A stretch of 36,715 nucleotides of DNA from assembly GCA_964575715.1 (NCBI GenBank), contig CAZNSG010000290.1:1-36715 (forward strand). The letters run 5' to 3'. Source of the DNA: PNAI01 sp964575715. GTDB lineage: Bacteria; Pseudomonadota; Alphaproteobacteria; Rhizobiales; Xanthobacteraceae. A program made the position numbers and the translations under genes. This document shows, piece after piece, positions 16,569 through 24,185 of this stretch. Position 1 is the stretch's first letter. Every line of letters starts with the position of its first letter. The notes below the pieces were generated by a model. The model saw only the letters and a list, made by a program, of their open reading frames with translations. It made no database searches and was not told where the DNA came from.

Positions 16569-17564
16569 ATGGCGCTGCCCGACTACAGCATGCGTCAGCT
16601 TTTGGAAGCTGGCGTGCATTTCGGCCATCAGGCCCACCGCTGGAATCCGAAGATGGCTGATTACATCTTCGGCACCCGCAACAATATCCATATCATCGAT
16701 CTGGCTCAGAGCGTGCCGATGCTGCATCGTGCGCTCACAGCTGTGAGCGATACCGTCGCCAAAGGCGGCCGCATCCTGTTCGTCGGCACCAAGCGCCAGG
16801 CGCAGGACGCCATCGCGGAAGCCGCCAAGCGCTCGGCGCAGTATTACGTCAATTCGCGCTGGCTCGGCGGCACGCTCACCAACTGGAAGACCATCTCGGG
16901 CTCGATCTCGCGTTTACGCAAGCTCGACGAGATGCTCTCGTCCAACGAAGCGCAAGGCTATACCAAGAAAGAGCGCCTCACATTGACCCGCGAGCGCGAC
17001 AAGCTCGAACGCGCGCTTGGCGGCATCAAGGAAATGGGCGGCTTGCCGGATCTCTTGTTCGTCATCGACACCAATAAAGAAGACATCGCGATCAAGGAAG
17101 CGCGGCGGCTCGGGCTGCCGGTTGCCGCCGTGGTCGACACCAATTGCGATCCTGATGGAATCACCTTCGTGGTGCCCGGCAACGATGACGCGAGTCGCGC
17201 CGTTTCGCTTTATTGCGACCTCGTGGCCAAAGCCGCACTCGATGGCATTTCGCGTGCGCAGGGCCAGATGGGCATGGACATCGGTGCCGCGCCTGCGCCG
17301 GTGCTGGAGCCGCTGCCGCCGGCGGAATCCAGCGGGCTTGGTTTTGAGCCGCTACCCGGTCCGCGCGGGGTCGCCGACGATCTCAAGAAACTGCCCGGCA
17401 TCTCGCCGCCAATCGAGAAAATGCTCAACGATCTTGGAATTTTCCATTTCTCGCAGATTGCCGCGCTAGGTCCGGTTGCCGCGCAAAATATCGGCGAAGA
17501 GGTTGGACTGCCTGGCCGCGTGGACGGCTGGATTGCCAAGGCGAAGGAATTGACGGCCGAGTGA
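16569..17564 (+). CDS. rpsB: 30S ribosomal protein S2 with C-terminal HhH-like extension
   Basis: S2 is a structural protein of the small ribosomal subunit, needed for S1 binding. Residues 1 to about 240 are canonical: MRQLLEAGVHFGHQAHRWNP, FVGTKRQAQ, NSRWLGGTLTNW and VVDTNCDPDGI. The protein is 331 residues, about 90 more than E. coli S2. The extra part is a Pro/Ala-rich linker (about 240-266) followed by a compact domain at 267-331 beginning GVADDLKKLPGISPPIEKML and containing LGIFHFSQIAALGP. That pattern resembles the helix-hairpin-helix domains attached to L21 and NuoE in Hyphomicrobiales. Its role is unknown. The ATG has GGAGAAG upstream, and tsf follows after 39 bases. Confidence 0.96.
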   Translation: MALPDYSMRQLLEAGVHFGHQAHRWNPKMADYIFGTRNNIHIIDLAQSVPMLHRALTAVSDTVAKGGRILFVGTKRQAQDAIAEAAKRSAQYYVNSRWLGGTLTNWKTISGSISRLRKLDEMLSSNEAQGYTKKERLTLTRERDKLERALGGIKEMGGLPDLLFVIDTNKEDIAIKEARRLGLPVAAVVDTNCDPDGITFVVPGNDDASRAVSLYCDLVAKAALDGISRAQGQMGMDIGAAPAPVLEPLPPAESSGLGFEPLPGPRGVADDLKKLPGISPPIEKMLNDLGIFHFSQIAALGPVAAQNIGEEVGLPGRVDGWIAKAKELTAE

Positions 17565-17603
17565 GCCGTCACGAACGGCGTTGCAGGCCGCGGAACAGGA
17601 ACA

Positions 17604-18527
17604 ATGGCAAACGTCACTGCCCAAATGGTCAAAGAAATCCGCGAGCGAACCGGCGCGGGCATGATGGATTGCAAGACTGCGCTTAACGAGACCAATGGCG
17701 ACCTCGAAGCTGCGGTCGATTGGCTGCGTAAAAAGGGTTTGGCGAAAGCCGCCAAGAAGGCCGGCCGGCTTGCTGCAGATGGATTGATCGGGGTCAAGGT
17801 CAAGGGCAGCAAGGGCGTGCTGGTGGAAGTCAATTCCGAGACCGATTTCGTCGCGCGTAACGATCTGTTCCAGGGCCTGGTGAAGATGATCGCCAATGTG
17901 GCGCTGGAAGTCGGGCCCGATGTCGACAAGATCAATGCGGCGAAGGCCGGCAGCATGACGATTGCCGATACGATCGCCGAGACCATTGCCAAAATCGGCG
18001 AGAACATGACGTTGCGGCGCGCGGCGCAGCTTGCCGTGGGCAAGGGCGTGATCGCAAGCTACGTGCACAATTCAGTGTCCGAGGGCCTGGGAAAAATCGG
18101 CGTCACCGTCGCGCTTGAATCAAACGGTAAGAGCGATGAACTTGCCGCTCTTGGCCGGATGATTGCCATGCATGTGGCGGCCTCGAGCCCGCAGGCGGTG
18201 GATGCGGGGGGACTCGACCCGGCCATCGTCACGCGCGAGAAAGATGTGCTCGCGGAGCGGTTCAAGGCGCAGGGCAAGCCCGCCAACATGATCGACAAGA
18301 TCGTCGAATCGGGATTGAAGACGTTCTACAAGGAAGTCTGTCTGCTCGAACAAGCCTATATCCACGATCCGAGCAAGAACGTGGCGCAGGCGTTGAAGGA
18401 AGCCGAAGGCAACGTTGGCGCGCCGATCAAGATCACCGGATTCGTGCGCTTCGCGCTTGGCGAGGGCATCGATCGACCAGCGTCAAATTTCGCGGCCGAA
18501 GTCGCGGCCGCCGCCGGCCAGGTTTGA
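17604..18527 (+). CDS. tsf: Elongation factor Ts
   Basis: EF-Ts is the guanine nucleotide exchange factor for EF-Tu. The 307-residue protein has an N-terminal UBA-like domain (MVKEIRERTGAGMMDCKTAL, then GDLEAAVDWLRKKG), and the core with T80-D81-F82-V83 in NSETDFVARNDLF, the segment that opens the nucleotide site of EF-Tu. The two dimerisation subdomains follow, with IAMHVAASSPQAV and the C-terminal VCLLEQAYIHDPSKNV. The ATG has CAGGAAC seven bases or so upstream. It is paired with rpsB as in most bacteria and followed by pyrH after 32 bases. Confidence 0.97.
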   Translation: MANVTAQMVKEIRERTGAGMMDCKTALNETNGDLEAAVDWLRKKGLAKAAKKAGRLAADGLIGVKVKGSKGVLVEVNSETDFVARNDLFQGLVKMIANVALEVGPDVDKINAAKAGSMTIADTIAETIAKIGENMTLRRAAQLAVGKGVIASYVHNSVSEGLGKIGVTVALESNGKSDELAALGRMIAMHVAASSPQAVDAGGLDPAIVTREKDVLAERFKAQGKPANMIDKIVESGLKTFYKEVCLLEQAYIHDPSKNVAQALKEAEGNVGAPIKITGFVRFALGEGIDRPASNFAAEVAAAAGQV

Positions 18528-18559
18528 TCTTAAGCGCCGATCATGGGAGATCATAAGCG

Positions 18560-19276
18560 ATGGCTAAGCCCGCCTACCGCCGCGTGATCGTGAAAGTTTC
18601 CGGTGAGGCGCTCACCGGCCCCGCGGACTTTGGCATCCATCAGCCCACCATCGATCGTATCGCCCGCGATCTCGTCGCCGCACATAAAAATGGCGTTACG
18701 CTCGGCGTCGTGGTGGGTGGCGGCAATATCCTGCGGGGCGTGCAGGTCTCCGGCAAGAATCTCGCGCGGTCGACCGCCGACGCCATGGGCATGCTGGCAA
18801 CCGTGATGAATGCGCTGATGCTGGAAGCGGCGATCGAGCGGGCGGGTTCCCCGGCGCGGACCATGTCGGCGCTGGCCATGCCGCAAGTGTGCGAAACCTA
18901 TGAGCGCCAGCGTGCGCTGCGTCACCTCGAGGAAGGCCGTGTCATTGTCTTCGCTGGCGGTACCGGCAATCCGTTTTTCACTACCGACACCACGGCGGTT
19001 CTGCGCGCGGCCGAGATGGGCTGCGACGCGGTGCTCAAAGCCACAAACGTCGATGGGGTCTACAGCGCCGATCCCAAGAAAGACCCCAAGGCCAAGCGCT
19101 ATACCGAGCTGAGCCACCAGGAAGCGCTTGATCGCGACCTCAAAGTCATGGACGCCACCGCCTTCGCGCTTGCCCGGGAGAACCGTATGCCTATCATCGT
19201 GTTCTCGATCCGAGTGCCAGGGGCCATAGAGGCGGTATTGCGAGGAAAGGGGCGCGCAACCCTGGTTGGCGGCTGA
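18560..19276 (+). CDS. pyrH: UMP kinase
   Basis: PyrH phosphorylates UMP to UDP with ATP, a hexameric amino-acid-kinase-fold enzyme. The 238-residue protein shows the nucleotide-binding KVSGEAL (residues 12-18), VVVGGGNILRG at about 50-60, the UMP-binding AGGTGNPFFTTDTTA, and ATNVDGVYSADPKKD with the conserved YSADP. It sits between tsf and frr, the standard order. The start is the ATG at 18560 with GGGAGAT nine or so bases before it. Length equals the bacterial norm. Confidence 0.97.
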   Translation: MAKPAYRRVIVKVSGEALTGPADFGIHQPTIDRIARDLVAAHKNGVTLGVVVGGGNILRGVQVSGKNLARSTADAMGMLATVMNALMLEAAIERAGSPARTMSALAMPQVCETYERQRALRHLEEGRVIVFAGGTGNPFFTTDTTAVLRAAEMGCDAVLKATNVDGVYSADPKKDPKAKRYTELSHQEALDRDLKVMDATAFALARENRMPIIVFSIRVPGAIEAVLRGKGRATLVGG

Positions 19277-19359
19277 GCAAGCCGGCTGCGGGTGCGGCCA
19301 AGTAACCTGCGCGTGGGGCTTGCGGGCACGCGATTTGCGCGCCGTCGCCGGGAGGGGCC

Positions 19360-19923
19360 ATGACAGTCACAACGTTCGATATCAACGATCTGAAACGCCG
19401 CATGCAGGGGGCGCAGCAGGTGCTCAAGCAGGAACTGGGCGGTTTGCGGACTGGGCGCGCATCGGCTCATCTGCTCGACCCGATCCATGTGGATGCCTAC
19501 GGCCAGAGAATGGCGCTCGTTCAGCTTGCGACCGTGAGCGTGCCGCAGCCGCGCATGATCAGCGTGCAAGTCTGGGACCGCGCCATGGTGCATGCGGTGG
19601 AAAAAGCCATTCTTGCCGCGAATCTCGGTCTTAACCCGACTACCGAAGGCCAGGTGCTGCATCTGCGCATCCCCGAGCTCAACGAGGAGCGTCGCCGGGA
19701 ATTGGTCAAGATCGCCCATAAATATGCCGAAACCGCCAGGATCGCTGTGCGCCACGTCCGGCGGGACGGGATGGAAGTCCTCAAAAAGCTCGAAAAAGAT
19801 CACAAGATGAGCCAGGACGAACACAAGCGCATGGATTCCGAAGTGCAAAAAGCGACCGATCAGGCAATCACCGAAATCGACCACGCGCTTGCCGCCAAGG
19901 AAAAAGAAATCATGACGGTGTAA
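19360..19923 (+). CDS. frr: Ribosome recycling factor
   Basis: RRF works with EF-G to split the ribosome after termination. The 187-residue protein has the family features LRTGRASAHLLDPIHVDAYG near residues 28-47, LNPTTEGQVLHLRIPELNEERRREL (about 88-112) and a C-terminal helix with the VRRDGMEVLKKLEKDHKMSQDE block. The ATG is preceded by GGGAGGGG, a strong ribosome-binding site. It lies 83 bases after pyrH and 26 bases before uppS. Confidence 0.97.
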   Translation: MTVTTFDINDLKRRMQGAQQVLKQELGGLRTGRASAHLLDPIHVDAYGQRMALVQLATVSVPQPRMISVQVWDRAMVHAVEKAILAANLGLNPTTEGQVLHLRIPELNEERRRELVKIAHKYAETARIAVRHVRRDGMEVLKKLEKDHKMSQDEHKRMDSEVQKATDQAITEIDHALAAKEKEIMTV

Positions 19924-19949
19924 GGAAAAGGGCAAAGGTTCCGCGATCA

Positions 19950-20702
19950 ATGTCGGAAGCATCGCTAGCTACATCGGTTCAACCGTTCGAAGTTCCGCGG
20001 CACGTTGCCATCATCATGGATGGCAACGGACGCTGGGCGATGGCCCGCGGGCTACCGCGCGCCGAAGGTCATCGGCGCGGCGTCGAAGCCTTGCGCCGGA
20101 CGGTGCGCGCAGCGGGGGAGATTGGCATTTCCGTCCTCACCATTTTTTCGTTCAGCTCGGAGAATTGGTCGCGTCCGCAGGCCGAAGTGCGCGAACTCAT
20201 GGGCCTGTTGCGGCGATTCATCCGGTATGATTTGGCCGATCTCCATAAAAACAACGTGCGGGTGCGAGTGATAGGCGAACGCGAGAACCTCGATCCGGAC
20301 ATCAGGCGGCTCCTGGAGGAGGCCGAGGATCTCACGCGCGCAAACCAGCGGCTCACGCTGGTGGTTGCGTTCAATTATGGCGGGCGCCAGGAAATCGCAC
20401 GTGCGGCGCAGCGCATTGCCGGCGAAGTTGCGGCCGGCCGGCTGACCGCGCAAGAGGTGACAACAGAGGTGCTGGGCGGCTTTCTCGATGCCGCCGACCT
20501 GCCCGATCCCGATCTTCTCATCCGCACCAGCGGCGAGCAGCGATTATCCAATTTCCTGCTCTGGCAAGCCGCCTATAGCGAGTTGGTTTTTCTCCCGATC
20601 TACTGGCCGGACTTCGATCGCGCCGCGCTGGAGGGTGCGATCGTCGAATACCGCCGGCGCGAACGCCGGTTCGGCGGCTTGGCAGCGCAGGCGGGGTCCT
20701 GA
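19950..20702 (+). CDS. uppS: Undecaprenyl diphosphate synthase (cis-prenyltransferase)
   Basis: UppS adds eight isoprene units in cis to farnesyl diphosphate, giving the lipid carrier for peptidoglycan, O antigen and other cell-wall polymers. The 250-residue protein contains the diphosphate-binding IIMDGNGRWA with catalytic Asp24, then GHRRG, FSSENWSRP, a long basic central region, and the C-terminal DLLIRTSGEQRLSNFLLWQ and YWPDFD. All are signatures of the family. It opens a tight gene string (uppS, cdsA, dxr, rseP, bamA, lpx) and is two bases from cdsA. Confidence 0.96.
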   Translation: MSEASLATSVQPFEVPRHVAIIMDGNGRWAMARGLPRAEGHRRGVEALRRTVRAAGEIGISVLTIFSFSSENWSRPQAEVRELMGLLRRFIRYDLADLHKNNVRVRVIGERENLDPDIRRLLEEAEDLTRANQRLTLVVAFNYGGRQEIARAAQRIAGEVAAGRLTAQEVTTEVLGGFLDAADLPDPDLLIRTSGEQRLSNFLLWQAAYSELVFLPIYWPDFDRAALEGAIVEYRRRERRFGGLAAQAGS

Positions 20703-20704
20703 TC

Positions 20705-21571
20705 GTGGCAGGCGTCGATCCAGTCAATCCAAGTAATACAATGCCGCCGGTCGCCGCCGGCAGTCACAACCTTGTATTGCGCGTCGGCTCCGCGCTCGTG
20801 ATGGTGCCGCTTGCGCTCGGTGTGGCCTATCTCGGCGGGCACGTATTCATTGCGTTCTGGACGATCGCGGCGCTCCTTGTGTTGTGGGAGTGGGATGCGC
20901 TGGTATGCACGCATGACAAAAATCCGGTTTTCACCATCGGTTCCGTCACCATCGTTGGGACTGGCTTGCTCTGGGCGATTGACCGACCCGTCCCGGCACT
21001 GATGCTGATCGCACTCGGTATGCTCGGCGTGGCGACACTTGCGGTCAAGATCCGGCGCGCCTGGTGCGTCGCGGGCGTGGTCTATAGCGGGGGCTTGCTG
21101 ATCGCACCCGTGGTGCTGCGTGCGGATCCGACATTGGGATTTGCCGCCATTCTCTTTCTCTTCGCAGTGGTCTGGTCGACGGATATAGTGGCCTATGTTG
21201 CTGGTCGCGCACTCGGCGGACCCAAGCTGATGCCGCGCGTGAGCCCGAACAAGACTTGGACGGGCGCGATCGCCGGGTTGGCGGCCGGCATGGGCGGCGG
21301 CATCGTGGTGGCACACTTGGCCCAGGTCGATAATCTCGTGGCGGTCGGCCTGGTTGCCTGCGCGCTTTCCATCATATCGCAGGTGGGCGATCTGCTGGAA
21401 TCCGCGATCAAGCGCCGATTCAACGTAAAAGATACAAGCTGGCTCATTCCGGGCCATGGGGGCCTCATGGACCGGCTTGATGGATTTCTGACGGCAAGCG
21501 TCTTGGCTGTCATCATCGGTCTCATGCATGGCGGCGTTGCGGCGCCAGGCCGTGGTCTTCTGGTATGGTGA
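20705..21571 (+). CDS. cdsA: Phosphatidate cytidylyltransferase (CDP-diglyceride synthase)
   Basis: CdsA converts phosphatidic acid and CTP to CDP-diacylglycerol, the precursor of all phospholipids here. The 288-residue protein has about eight membrane helices and the family signature near the C-terminus: SAIKRRFNVKDTSW then LIPGHGGLMDRLDGF, with the conserved K-R, K-D, HGG and D-R-x-D. PNKTWTGAIAG is also typical. The start used is GTG at 20705, two bases after uppS. An ATG 36 bases later is an alternative that would remove a polar N-terminus. Confidence 0.94.
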   Translation: MAGVDPVNPSNTMPPVAAGSHNLVLRVGSALVMVPLALGVAYLGGHVFIAFWTIAALLVLWEWDALVCTHDKNPVFTIGSVTIVGTGLLWAIDRPVPALMLIALGMLGVATLAVKIRRAWCVAGVVYSGGLLIAPVVLRADPTLGFAAILFLFAVVWSTDIVAYVAGRALGGPKLMPRVSPNKTWTGAIAGLAAGMGGGIVVAHLAQVDNLVAVGLVACALSIISQVGDLLESAIKRRFNVKDTSWLIPGHGGLMDRLDGFLTASVLAVIIGLMHGGVAAPGRGLLVW

Positions 21572-21574
21572 TTG

Positions 21575-22804
21575 ATGTCCGTGCGTAGTCCAAAGGTCCG
21601 CTCCGCGACCGAGCCGGCGCTCGCCGTGCGTAGCGTGACAGTGCTTGGCGCGACTGGATCAATCGGCGCGAGCACCATTGATTTGATCAAGCGCGGGCGC
21701 GGGCGATTTCGCGTCGAAGCGCTGTGCGCGAACCGAAATGCGGTTGAGCTTGCGCGGCTCGCGCGCGAACTCGGCGCGCGATACGCCGCTATTGCCGATG
21801 CCAACGCCTATCGCGATCTCAAGGATGCGCTCGCGGGATCCGGCATAGAGACCGGCGGCGGCCCGGCGGCATTGATCGAAGCCGCGGAGCGGCCGGCCGA
21901 ATTGGTGATGGCGGCAATCAGTGGTGCGATCGGACTCAAACCGACGCTGGCTGCGGTTGCCCGCGGCGCCACCATCGCGCTCGCCAATAAGGAATGCCTG
22001 GTTTGCGCCGGCGGTCTGTTCATGCGTGCGGCCTTTGCGGCGAAGGCGATCGTACTGCCGGTCGATTCCGAACATAACGCCGTGTTCCAGGCGCTGACTG
22101 CCGGCCGGCGTGAGGATGTGAGGCGCGTGATCTTGACCGCTTCCGGGGGGCCGTTTCGAACCTGGTCGCGTGAAGCGATGCGCGCGGCAACCCCGCAGCA
22201 GGCGCTGCGGCACCCAAACTGGTCGATGGGTCCTAAGATCAGCATCGATTCGGCAACTTTGATGAACAAAGGGCTCGAGCTGATCGAGGCGCATCATTTG
22301 TTCGCGCTCAAGCCGGAGGAGATCGATGTGCTGGTGCATCCGCAGTCGATCATGCATGGGCTGGTAGAATTCCGCGATGGTTCGATCATCGCCCAGCTCG
22401 GTGCGCCCGATATGCGCATCCCAATCGCCCATTGTCTTGCTTGGCCTGCGCGCATTGACGGGCCGGTCCCGCGACTTGATTTAGCCCAAGTCGCAAATCT
22501 GACCTTCGAGCAACCGGATCTGGGCCGATTCCCGGCCTTGGCGGTCGCTCGCCGGGCGCTCGAAGCCGGTGGCGCGGCCCCGACTGTGCTCAATGCCGCC
22601 AATGAAGTGGCTGTGGGGGCGTTCGTCTCGGGACAACTCCGATTTACCGCAATTGCGGACCTCGCGGCCGCCAGCCTCGAGGCGGCCATGCTTCGGGGTC
22701 TCTTGGCCGAGCCACAAAATGCAGACGAAGCACTCGCCGTTGACCATATTGCAAGATCGCTGGCGCATGATCTCTTGCCTGAAATCGCCGCAAAGGCATC
22801 CTAA
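21575..22804 (+). CDS. dxr: 1-deoxy-D-xylulose-5-phosphate reductoisomerase
   Basis: Dxr converts DXP to 2-C-methyl-D-erythritol 4-phosphate with NADPH, the committed step of the MEP isoprenoid pathway, which supplies the substrate of the nearby UppS. With the ATG at 21575 it has 409 residues. The NADPH motif GATGSIG is at 25-31 and metal ligands are Asp164 and Glu166 in LPVDSEHNAVFQ and Glu235 in NKGLELIEAHHLF. Other blocks are LANKECLVCAGG, LTASGGPFR and VHPQSIMHGLVEF. A TTG directly before the ATG would add one residue. It lies three bases after cdsA. Confidence 0.96.
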   Translation: MSVRSPKVRSATEPALAVRSVTVLGATGSIGASTIDLIKRGRGRFRVEALCANRNAVELARLARELGARYAAIADANAYRDLKDALAGSGIETGGGPAALIEAAERPAELVMAAISGAIGLKPTLAAVARGATIALANKECLVCAGGLFMRAAFAAKAIVLPVDSEHNAVFQALTAGRREDVRRVILTASGGPFRTWSREAMRAATPQQALRHPNWSMGPKISIDSATLMNKGLELIEAHHLFALKPEEIDVLVHPQSIMHGLVEFRDGSIIAQLGAPDMRIPIAHCLAWPARIDGPVPRLDLAQVANLTFEQPDLGRFPALAVARRALEAGGAAPTVLNAANEVAVGAFVSGQLRFTAIADLAAASLEAAMLRGLLAEPQNADEALAVDHIARSLAHDLLPEIAAKAS

Positions 22805-22839
22805 GATAGTTCGGGGATCGGTAAATAGGAAAAATATTT

Positions 22840-24006
22840 ATGAGTTTCAATATCTTAGATAATTTGAGTTGGTTGGGCGGTTACCTGATTCCGTTCTTGT
22901 TTGTGCTCACGATCGTGGTGTTTTTCCACGAACTTGGCCATTTCCTGATTGCCCGGCTCTGTGGCGTGCGGATTCTAGTGTTTTCCGTGGGATTCGGGCC
23001 CGAACTCTTCGGATTCAATGATCGCTACGGTACGCGCTGGAAGATCGCGTCGATTCCGCTCGGCGGCTATGTCAAGTTCTTTGGCGATGAAAATGCGGCG
23101 AGCGTGCCGAACCAGGCTGCGGCCGCAGCAATGAACCCGGCCGAACGCGCGCAGAGCTTCGTATATCAGAAGCTAGGAAACCGGACTGCCATCGTTGCCG
23201 CCGGGCCTATCGCCAATTTTATCCTTGCGATCGCGATCTTTGCGGCAATCTTCACGTTCCATGGCAAGTCTTCCACATCCGCACTCATAGACGCCGTGCA
23301 GGCCGACAGCGCGGCCGCGGCGGCAGGATTTTTACCCGGTGATCTCGTGCTGTCGATCGATGGCCGCGCGATTGCGACCTTTGCCGAAGTTCAACGAATC
23401 ATCTCAATTAGCGCTGGTCAACCACTTGAAATTTTGGTCGATCGTGGCGGGGTTCAGAAAACGCTGAAGGCGGCGCCGACTCTGCGCGAAGTCAAAGATA
23501 AATTCGGCAATGTACATCGCATCGGCGTGCTTGGAATCAGCCGCTCGATGGCCGCGGGCGATCTTCAATTGCAAACAGTTGATCCGCTGACCGCAATCCG
23601 ATTGGGCGCCGAAGAATCGTGGTTCATTGTCGAACGCACCATGTCCTATATCGGCGGGGTGTTCGTCGGACGCGAGGCAGCAGATCAGGTGGGGGGCCCG
23701 GCCCGAATCGCGCAGATCGCGGGTCAGGTATGGCAGGGCGGGCTTAGCAGCGGGGGTCCTCGCTCGGCGGCCGTTGCGCTCTTTCATCTTGCTGCGGTGT
23801 TGTCGGTCTCGATCGGGCTGTTGAACCTGTTCCCGGTTCCGCTGCTCGACGGCGGTCACCTTTTGTTCTATGGAATCGAGGCCATTCGCGGTCGTCCGTT
23901 GTCGGAGCGGGCGCAAGAGGTTGGATTCCGTATCGGTTTAGCGCTTGTGGTGATGTTGATGATCTTTGCAACTTTTAATGACATCATCCATTTCTCCACT
24001 TCTTAA
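22840..24006 (+). CDS. rseP: RseP-type site-2 intramembrane zinc metalloprotease
   Basis: RseP proteases cut membrane-bound anti-sigma factors and leftover signal peptides inside the inner membrane. The 388-residue protein has the zinc motif HELGH at 30-34 in the first helix, one PDZ domain at about 125-205 (VQADSAAAAAGFLPGDLVL), and the second active-site motif NLFPVPLLDGGHLLFY near 330. E. coli RseP is longer, about 450 residues, and carries two PDZ domains. The single-PDZ length is common in alphaproteobacteria. AGGA lies nine bases before the ATG. It is placed before bamA as usual. Confidence 0.93.
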   Translation: MSFNILDNLSWLGGYLIPFLFVLTIVVFFHELGHFLIARLCGVRILVFSVGFGPELFGFNDRYGTRWKIASIPLGGYVKFFGDENAASVPNQAAAAAMNPAERAQSFVYQKLGNRTAIVAAGPIANFILAIAIFAAIFTFHGKSSTSALIDAVQADSAAAAAGFLPGDLVLSIDGRAIATFAEVQRIISISAGQPLEILVDRGGVQKTLKAAPTLREVKDKFGNVHRIGVLGISRSMAAGDLQLQTVDPLTAIRLGAEESWFIVERTMSYIGGVFVGREAADQVGGPARIAQIAGQVWQGGLSSGGPRSAAVALFHLAAVLSVSIGLLNLFPVPLLDGGHLLFYGIEAIRGRPLSERAQEVGFRIGLALVVMLMIFATFNDIIHFSTS

Positions 24007-24087
24007 CGTCTGTGGCTGGCCGGTAACTGTTCTTGAATATCAATAGCAACGATCCTCGTGTAGCTGTGGTTGATAAGGCGAAGTGTG

Positions 24088-24115
24088 TTGCAGTGCGAGT
24101 AAAAGCTTGTACAAA
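24088..24115 (+). promoter_or_regulatory. Possible promoter before bamA
   Basis: TTGCAG at 24088-24093 and TACAAA at 24110-24115 are spaced by 16 bases, a moderate match to the housekeeping consensus. They fall in the 179-base gap between rseP and the chosen bamA start, the largest gap inside the envelope block. A promoter here would allow separate control of bamA and the lpx genes. The match is weak enough that chance is possible. Confidence 0.3.
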
Positions 24116-24185
24116 CATGAGTTCATGCGAATCCCATCATAGCGCTGTTCGGGCGGACACGAGGATACAACAGGACAAGACACGC

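Noticed and set aside
24033..24185. A longer BamA N-terminus from a TTG at 24033
   Set aside because: It would put 51 polar residues before the signal peptide, which would block export. The ATG at 24186 gives a normal signal sequence.
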